Below, piece after piece: positions 57,730 through 64,000 of a stretch of DNA of 64,000 nt. Position numbers and translations under genes: made by a program. The notes beneath the pieces are model-generated. The model was given only the letters and a program-made list of their open reading frames with translations. It was not told where the DNA came from and did not search any database. Source of the DNA: an uncultured Planctomycetaceae bacterium (GTDB taxonomy: Bacteria; Planctomycetota; Planctomycetia; Planctomycetales; Planctomycetaceae); the NCBI GenBank assembly GCA_943787265.1, contig CALSLT010000006.1:310001-374000 (forward strand), read 5' to 3'. Position 1 is the stretch's first letter. The number at the start of each line of letters is the position of its first letter.

Positions 57730-60700
57730 ATGAGCTTCGGTCATTGGTTGGCAGCGTTTACCAGGAAAGTTCCCGCACGATCACGCAGTCGTCGTCCGTC
57801 CGGGAAACAACGGCGACCTGCATCGCCGGCTACTGTTGCGAGTGAAAATCTCGAGAGCCGCATCCTGCTGGCGGCGGCTTCAGTTGCCGGAACAACCCTC
57901 AACATCGTCGACGCTGCCTCCGAGGCGAATGACGTGACACTGTCAGTTTCGGGTGGAGACCTGATTGTTAACGATTCTGCCAACGCGCTCACCGCCGGTG
58001 CAGGCACAACGCAGGTTGATGCAAATACGATTTCTGTTCCGTTGGCTTCAGTTGACACCGCTGCATTTTCGCTCGGCGCCAACGACGACTCGCTAACCGT
58101 CGATTTTCAGAACACAAGTCCGCTCCTCACAGGCGGAATCATTTACGATGGTGGCGCGGGTCGCGATGTCCAAGCAGTCAACTTTGGAGACCTTGCCGGA
58201 GAAGGCGACATTGTCGCTGTCACAGACGGTGGTGGCGGTCGGGTAACAGTCGCCCGATCAGCAGGAACACTCCTGGGAGATTTTTCACTCGACATCGGAA
58301 CTGTCGAGGCGATCGAGCTGAACCTGCTGGATGGCGACGACGTCGTTGACGCGTCGGCATCGCCAATCGGATTGACAATAAACGGCGGCAACGGCGCTGA
58401 CAGCCTGACCGGATCAGCGTTTGACGACTTCGTCAACGGCGACGATGGAGACGACACTCTGGCCGGACTGGACGGAGTTGACGCCATCGCCGGCGGTCTG
58501 GGTGCAGACACGATTCGCGGCGACGACTCGGCTTCTGCAACGGGTGGAGCAGACACCATTGTCGGTGGAGTCGCGAACCCGGTTGTAACATTCCAGACGA
58601 ACTTCGGTGACATCCCGATCGAACTGTTTGCGGATCAAGCCCCAAACACCGTTGCAAGCTTCCTGGACTACGTCAACGACGATGATTACATCAACTCGTT
58701 CATCCATCGGTCTATTCCAGGATTCGTTATCCAGGGCGGCGGATTCATCACGTCGGAAACAACTTTCAATCAGGCCACTACAGTTGTGACGCCCGTCCCG
58801 ACGAACCCGCCGATCCTCAACGAAGGTAACGGCGTCGGCAACCGCTCGAACCTGCGAGGAACGATCAGCACCGCTCAGCAGGGCGGCAACATTAATACAT
58901 TCACGAGCCAGTGGTTCGTAAATCTTGTCGACAATGACGGTTCTGGGATCAATAACTTGGATTCAGTACCACACGTCGTATTCGGCAACGTTCTGGACAT
59001 GACTGTTCCAGATCTGATCGCCGCACTCACAACATTTAATATTGCTGCCCAAACAGGAAACGGGGCTCTCACCGATGTCCCACTGTCTGACACGCCAGCC
59101 AGCTTGAATGGCGATTTTGTTGTCGTGAGCGGAGTGACGGTCAGCATTGTTCCCTCAAGCACATCCACCGAAACCGACGGCAATGACCTGATCTTTGGAG
59201 CTGCCGGTGCGGACTCGATCTTCGGAAGCGACGGCGACGACACAATCGTCGGTGACGGCGGAAACGACACTCTGGATGGAAGTACGGGCAACGATCAATT
59301 TACGTGGAATAACGGCGACGGCAGCGACATGATCGACGGTGGCGATGGCACCGACGTCCAAACAGTGAACTTTGGAGACGTCGCTGCGGAGGGCGACCAA
59401 GTCACCGTCACGGACGGCGGTGCCGGACGCGTTGATGTGAATCGCTCAGCCGGAGCGACACTTGGAGCATTCTCACTCGACGTCGGCACTGTCGAAACAT
59501 TCGAGCTGAACCTGCTCGACGGCGATGATGTTTTCGATGGTTCGGCCTCACCAATCGGGCTGACAGTTAACGGCGGCGACGGCTCGGACACGATCACCGG
59601 TTCAGACCTGAGCGACACGATCAGCGGGGGTCTGGGAGCTGACACCTTGCGTGGCGAGAGCGCAGTGTCGGTCAGCGGTGCAGGAGACACAATCTTCGGG
59701 GGACTCACGAACCCGCTCGTCGTATTCGAGACCAACTTTGGCGACATCCCGATTGAGCTGTTTTCTGAACTAGCGCCAAACACCGTGGCCAGCTTTCTGA
59801 ACTATGTGAACGACGGCGACTACCTGAACTCGATTATCCATCGCTCACTTCCTGGATTTGTGATCCAGGGTGGAGGCTTTACAACCTCACAGGAGACTTT
59901 CGTCCAGGGCACGACGACAATCGGCAGTGTGCCGACTGATCCTCCAATCCTGAACGAAGGAAACGCTCTCGGAAACCGCTCAAACGTCCGAGGAACAATA
60001 AGCACGGCCCAGCAAAGCGGAGACATCAACACATTCACCAGTCAATGGTTTGTGAATCTTGTCGACAATTTGGGGCTGGACGCCGTACCGCACGTCGTAT
60101 TTGGTCGCATTGTAGACATGACCGTGCCGGATTTAATCGCTGGAATCTCGACAGTAAGCCTTGTCGCGGAAACCGGGAACGGTGCGTTAACCGACGTCCC
60201 GTTGACAGACACTGCGGCCAGCGGAAACGGTCGACTGGTCGTTGTAAATGGCGTGACGGTTGTCAGTGATAGCGACGGCGACGATCTAATATTTGGAGCG
60301 ATCGGCTCTGACACGCTGCGTGGTGGCGCCGGCAACGACACATTGATGGGAGACGCTGACGCTGATTCTCTGAGCGGCGAAGACGGCAACGACGTAGTCA
60401 ACGGCAACGCTGGCGACGACACGGCGTTTGGAAACGCTGGTGACGATACGCTGATGGGCGGTTCCGAAGCCGACTCTTTGTCCGGCGGGGACGGCAGCGA
60501 CATGGTCCGCGGGCAGGGAGCAAGCGACGACACAGTTTCCGGTGGAGCGGGCGATGACACACTCGACGGCGGACCTGGACCTTCGACACTGGTTGAGTCA
60601 GCGGACGGTGACTTCACGCTTGTAAGTGGAGTCGTCGCCGGAGAAGGCACGCTCACCGGAACCGCGACAGGAACGGACGCTCTGATTGAAATTGAGCAGG

Positions 60701-61785
60701 CACAACTAACGGGCGGCGATAGCGCCAACACAATCGACACCAGTGGCTTTACAGGCCCGGTGACGCTCGATGGTGGCGCAGGTGGAGACTTACTGACGGG
60801 CGGCGATGGCGGAGCGACAATCACCGGAGGGGCCGGTGCTGACACGATCACAGGCGGAGCCAGTGCCGACGATCTTCGCGGCGGCGATGAAAACGATTCA
60901 ATTCTCGGTGGCGACGGTCAGGACACCATCCTTGGTGACGCTGGCGATGACATTCTCAACGGCGGAGCTGACAACGATACGGTCAGTGGCTCCGCAGGTG
61001 CAGACACGATCGACGGAGCAGCCGGTGACGACGTGTTGAATGGCAACGGCGGAAGCGGAGACATCCTGACCGGCGGAGCGGGCAATGACACTCTTGACGG
61101 TGGCGACGGCGAGGATCGCGTGTCGGAAACGGCAGATACAGACTTTGTACTGACTGACTCGTCGCTGGACAGCGCGGTGACCGGCAGCGACTCGCTGACC
61201 AGTATCGAAGGTGGCATCCTGAATGGCGGTGCGGGAGCAAATTCAATCGACGCCAGTGCGTTCACCGGGACATCAACCCTCAACGGTGCGGGAGGTGACG
61301 ATACGCTCCAGGCATCGGCTCAGGCATCCATGCTGACCGGTGGCGCCGGTAACGACTCACTAACCGGTGGAGCTCAGAATGATATCATCACGGGCGGCAC
61401 AGAAAACGACACGATCAACGGTGCTGGCGGCGACGACTCGTTGACTGGCGGAGACAACGACGACTTGATCAACGGCGGTCTGGGAGCCGACACGATTTCG
61501 GGTGACGGTGGCAACGACCGGCTGATCGGCGTTTCCAATGCAGACATCACCGCCGCCGTCGCTGATCTGGCTGCTCTTAACACAACAAACGCCGACTCCA
61601 TTGACGGTGGCCTGGGTAACGACACGATTGTCGGTGGCGTCGGAGCAGACATCGTCAACGGCGGCGACGGCCAGGACATCATCGACGTTGCCAGCGGCGG
61701 AGACACAACGACGGGAGTCGATACCGTCACCACGTCAGTCGGCAATGACCTGGTCTTTGCCGATCCGGAAGACACGATCACCTAG
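57730..61785 (+). CDS. giant RTX protein with two cyclophilin-type domains
   Basis: 1351 residues. LESRILLAA near residue 42 is the LEPR-XLL type planctomycete N-terminal signature. Two tandem modules of about 370-390 residues each join a beta-rich segment, short RTX repeats (GGxGxD) and a peptidyl-prolyl isomerase-type domain (about residues 285-470 and 665-835: [30 protein letters not shown] and [13 protein letters not shown]). Residues 840-1351 are almost entirely calcium-binding RTX nonapeptides. ATG at 57730 has GAGGG six bases upstream. It is likely secreted and folds with Ca2+. PPIase activity is plausible because the Arg and Gln of the active site are kept. Confidence 0.88.
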   Translation: MSFGHWLAAFTRKVPARSRSRRPSGKQRRPASPATVASENLESRILLAAASVAGTTLNIVDAASEANDVTLSVSGGDLIVNDSANALTAGAGTTQVDANTISVPLASVDTAAFSLGANDDSLTVDFQNTSPLLTGGIIYDGGAGRDVQAVNFGDLAGEGDIVAVTDGGGGRVTVARSAGTLLGDFSLDIGTVEAIELNLLDGDDVVDASASPIGLTINGGNGADSLTGSAFDDFVNGDDGDDTLAGLDGVDAIAGGLGADTIRGDDSASATGGADTIVGGVANPVVTFQTNFGDIPIELFADQAPNTVASFLDYVNDDDYINSFIHRSIPGFVIQGGGFITSETTFNQATTVVTPVPTNPPILNEGNGVGNRSNLRGTISTAQQGGNINTFTSQWFVNLVDNDGSGINNLDSVPHVVFGNVLDMTVPDLIAALTTFNIAAQTGNGALTDVPLSDTPASLNGDFVVVSGVTVSIVPSSTSTETDGNDLIFGAAGADSIFGSDGDDTIVGDGGNDTLDGSTGNDQFTWNNGDGSDMIDGGDGTDVQTVNFGDVAAEGDQVTVTDGGAGRVDVNRSAGATLGAFSLDVGTVETFELNLLDGDDVFDGSASPIGLTVNGGDGSDTITGSDLSDTISGGLGADTLRGESAVSVSGAGDTIFGGLTNPLVVFETNFGDIPIELFSELAPNTVASFLNYVNDGDYLNSIIHRSLPGFVIQGGGFTTSQETFVQGTTTIGSVPTDPPILNEGNALGNRSNVRGTISTAQQSGDINTFTSQWFVNLVDNLGLDAVPHVVFGRIVDMTVPDLIAGISTVSLVAETGNGALTDVPLTDTAASGNGRLVVVNGVTVVSDSDGDDLIFGAIGSDTLRGGAGNDTLMGDADADSLSGEDGNDVVNGNAGDDTAFGNAGDDTLMGGSEADSLSGGDGSDMVRGQGASDDTVSGGAGDDTLDGGPGPSTLVESADGDFTLVSGVVAGEGTLTGTATGTDALIEIEQAQLTGGDSANTIDTSGFTGPVTLDGGAGGDLLTGGDGGATITGGAGADTITGGASADDLRGGDENDSILGGDGQDTILGDAGDDILNGGADNDTVSGSAGADTIDGAAGDDVLNGNGGSGDILTGGAGNDTLDGGDGEDRVSETADTDFVLTDSSLDSAVTGSDSLTSIEGGILNGGAGANSIDASAFTGTSTLNGAGGDDTLQASAQASMLTGGAGNDSLTGGAQNDIITGGTENDTINGAGGDDSLTGGDNDDLINGGLGADTISGDGGNDRLIGVSNADITAAVADLAALNTTNADSIDGGLGNDTIVGGVGADIVNGGDGQDIIDVASGGDTTTGVDTVTTSVGNDLVFADPEDTIT

Positions 61786-61814
61786 CGAGCGGGCGGTATT
61801 ACCAGCGGTGCCCG

Positions 61815-63923
61815 TTACCGTCGACCCCTGATCTGCAAACCGCCCTTCAACGCGGTGTGGCGGGCGACGATGTCTTTTGGAAACGCCCATTTCTCGGCAT
61901 CGTTGTCGTAGATGACGACCTTTGTTCGCTGAGCGGCGAAGGCGACCGTCAACGGAATGTCAGTCTTCCGAAGTACGTTGAGAAAAGTCGGGCCATCTTT
62001 GTGCGACGCCGGCAGATCGTAAAGGTCCAGCCGCTTAACGATGCTCCGCTCAAACAAGGTTGCATAAAGAGCGATGCCAGACATCTCTCGTTCCGCCTGA
62101 CACCAGATCGGCGTTTTCTCGTATCCGGAAATGCTTCGCAGCCCGCGGAGCGCTCGACGCACGTCCCACACTCGCATTCCGTCAAGAGTCTGCCCCAGCA
62201 GCATAAATCGACGGCGATGGTGCGTCTGCTTCCGTTCGCTCTGGTCCCATGCCGTTGGGCCTACGCCTCGCGGGCAAACATAGGCCATGCCCCAGGAATT
62301 CGTTTTGAGCATGTTCGCCAGAGACTTCCACGAAGTTTCGTTTGCGGGCGCTGCAATCTCATTTTCAAAGTGCTTTGCAAAACCGACGCGCATCTCAGAC
62401 AGAAATTCCGCCCAGCCTTTTTCATCCAACACGTTGAGAACCTGCAGCTCCAAGTCGCCAGCCATCGTGTCCGCTGGCTGAAGAACAAAGAGTGACAATT
62501 CGATATTGGGCTCCGGATTGAAATCAAAAACCGATAGATGAACGCCGTCGTGTATCCCCTCGAAAGTGGGAGCACCAACCGGCTGCTGTGCCGAAACTTC
62601 GTCCTTTGCGGGCCAGCCTCGGAAACATGTTTCGGTGAGTTTCTTGCAATATCCCGCGGTCGGGCAATTCGAAACACGGACATCGGCAGCGTTCGGTAGC
62701 ACGGCTGTTGCTGCAAAGGTTTCATCGATCTTTGTATTCAGCTCGTCTTTCGGCAGGTCTCCGAAAACACGAAGTTGCTCAGGCTCAAAAAACTTGAAGG
62801 CCGCTGTTTCGATCAACGGGTCTTCACCTTTGAGAAATTTATTGAACCAGTGAAACGCGTGAATCCGCAGTTCCTGAGTGTCCTTATGCGGTCCCTCGGT
62901 GATCTGAAGGCCGATCTGATCGCGTTTGCCGTACAGCTCGTAGATGCGACGAACCTTCGAATAGACGTCGACGACTCCGTCCAGCGGGAATATCCGATCT
63001 TTATCAGTGTTTGAAATTAACAACGGACGAGGAGCGACCAGAGCTGCCACCTGGGCGTAGTCCCAGCGGTAGGTATTGACCATGAACATGCAGTCGCAAT
63101 GTCCCTCGACGCAGCCGTCGACGACGTGATTCTGCAGGTTGGTAATCCCGGCAACCGGCACCGCGCATTTGATTCGCTCATCGAGAGCCGCGATCCACCA
63201 CGAGTACACGCCTCCGCCTGACCGACCAGTGACGCCGATTCTTTCACCGTCGACTTCGCTGCGAGTCTGCAGGTAGTCGAGCGAACGAATGCAGTTCCAG
63301 GCTTCGACACCGGCTGGCGTATAGCCTCGCGAGTTCCACCACCACCGACCGTGTTTGTACGTGCCGTGGTGAATCCCTTCGATTTCGCCGAGCTGCAGCG
63401 TGTCGATCGTCAGGCAGACGTAACCGTTCCGAGCGAACCACGCTCCGTGGTGTTGATAGTGCGTCTTGTTGCCGTAGCTGATCTCGCCCTTCTTGACGCG
63501 ACCATGCCCGCACACATACAGGATCGCCGGCAGCGGGCCTGTCTGCTCTTTGGGTCGATAGAAATTGCCGGTCACATACAGCCCGGGGCGAGACTGAAAA
63601 TGCACTCGTTCAACGACGATGTCGTCGTGCTCGACTGTCCCGACGACTTCCGGTTTCAGGGAAGTCTTCTCCGGAAGCGGATCAAGGCTCAGCATTTCAA
63701 ACAGATGCTCGCGGTGCTTTGCTTTGTCCTTTTCCCAGTCTTCTTTCGACTGATACTTCGTCAGCGAAGCCTTCGCGATCTTTGCAGTCTGAGCCTCAAA
63801 GTAGCGGGCGATCATCGCATCGCCGCGGCTTGTGTCTATCGCCGGGGCATCTTCTGCAAACGTGCCGCCGGCAACGGAAACAAGAACTGCGTTAACAACA
63901 AGACATCGAAGAACAAACTGCAT
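61815..63923 (-). CDS. secreted alpha/beta hydrolase (acetyl-esterase-like)
   Basis: A 702-residue secreted hydrolase. Signal peptide MQFVLRCLVVNAVLVSVAGG, then an acetyl-xylan-esterase/dienelactone hydrolase-like domain with Ser in GVTGRSGGGVYSW, Asp in NTDKDRIFP and His in TEGPHKDTQE. The C-terminal 300 residues form a second, less clear domain. I chose ATG at 63923 because GGGAG lies eight bases upstream and the signal peptide begins there; longer frames exist to 63989. It may remove ester groups from polysaccharides. It converges with the RTX gene. Confidence 0.88.
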   Translation of the reverse strand: MQFVLRCLVVNAVLVSVAGGTFAEDAPAIDTSRGDAMIARYFEAQTAKIAKASLTKYQSKEDWEKDKAKHREHLFEMLSLDPLPEKTSLKPEVVGTVEHDDIVVERVHFQSRPGLYVTGNFYRPKEQTGPLPAILYVCGHGRVKKGEISYGNKTHYQHHGAWFARNGYVCLTIDTLQLGEIEGIHHGTYKHGRWWWNSRGYTPAGVEAWNCIRSLDYLQTRSEVDGERIGVTGRSGGGVYSWWIAALDERIKCAVPVAGITNLQNHVVDGCVEGHCDCMFMVNTYRWDYAQVAALVAPRPLLISNTDKDRIFPLDGVVDVYSKVRRIYELYGKRDQIGLQITEGPHKDTQELRIHAFHWFNKFLKGEDPLIETAAFKFFEPEQLRVFGDLPKDELNTKIDETFAATAVLPNAADVRVSNCPTAGYCKKLTETCFRGWPAKDEVSAQQPVGAPTFEGIHDGVHLSVFDFNPEPNIELSLFVLQPADTMAGDLELQVLNVLDEKGWAEFLSEMRVGFAKHFENEIAAPANETSWKSLANMLKTNSWGMAYVCPRGVGPTAWDQSERKQTHHRRRFMLLGQTLDGMRVWDVRRALRGLRSISGYEKTPIWCQAEREMSGIALYATLFERSIVKRLDLYDLPASHKDGPTFLNVLRKTDIPLTVAFAAQRTKVVIYDNDAEKWAFPKDIVARHTALKGGLQIRGRR

Positions 63924-64000
63924 CACTGATGCTCCCTGAGGATTTGCGCGAGCGACAAAGTCAACGACAAATCCTAAACCGGAAACCATCCAGTACGACA

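Overview
The window is almost certainly chromosomal DNA of a planctomycete (phylum Planctomycetota). The evidence is family content: a DUF1592 protein with a planctomycete-type cytochrome c box paired with a Tat-exported DUF1552 protein, a DUF1559 pseudopilin-like protein with the H-x9-DG tail, a secreted sulfatase, a LEPR-XLL-type start (LESRILLAA) on a giant RTX protein, a Ser/Thr kinase fused to WD40 repeats, and several planctomycete-style intergenic palindromes. Genus and species cannot be told from the sequence alone.

Layout. 0-12 kb (+ strand): an efflux system with two ADOP/MacB-type permeases, a PadR regulator, an HlyD-type adaptor, an ABC ATPase and a very long TolC-like protein. 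A GxxExxY cassette framed by palindromic repeats has apparently dropped between padR and the adaptor gene. 12-19 kb (- strand): a 2OG-Fe(II) oxygenase, a DUF5076-like protein, the DUF1552/DUF1592 pair, a secreted Cys-Ala-Pro repeat protein with a clean terminator, and a small HTH protein. 20-26 kb: DUF1559 protein, lipoprotein, membrane protein, then a coupled hydrolase-LamG/sulfatase pair.

26.24-41.22 kb is a genomic island of 14,959 bp integrated into the 3' end of tRNA-Asn(GTT). A perfect 21-bp copy of the tRNA 3' end lies at 26243-26263, in direct orientation with the real tRNA end at 41202-41222, and a tyrosine recombinase gene sits next to the tRNA. Cargo: a kinase-WD40 gene broken by five +1 frameshifts, a SIR2-domain gene (defence-like) split by a complete IS1182-like element, and a control/replication-like block (hypothetical, HTH, replication-initiator-like, hypothetical, winged helix, CsrA-like, excisionase-like HTH, integrase). 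All nine frameshifts I could reconstruct in the island are +1. After correction the integrase reading frame runs through the attachment site, and in the excised circle it would be continuous with a conserved coding tail that lies just inside the left end of the island.

41-64 kb returns to core genes: an RsbW-like kinase and STAS antagonist, sodium:solute symporter, SppA-type peptidase and DapA-family aldolase/lyase (- strand); then rpmF-plsX-fabD, asd, a small membrane protein, lysA, a YkgJ-like Cys-cluster protein, a membrane protein, an SMP-30-like protein and an MT-A70 methyltransferase (+ strand); then a secreted beta-rich protein, a 1351-residue RTX protein containing two cyclophilin-type domains, and a secreted alpha/beta hydrolase (- strand). 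Asd, LysA and possibly the DapA-family protein belong to diaminopimelate/lysine synthesis; RpmF-PlsX-FabD is the classic ribosomal protein/fatty-acid initiation cluster.
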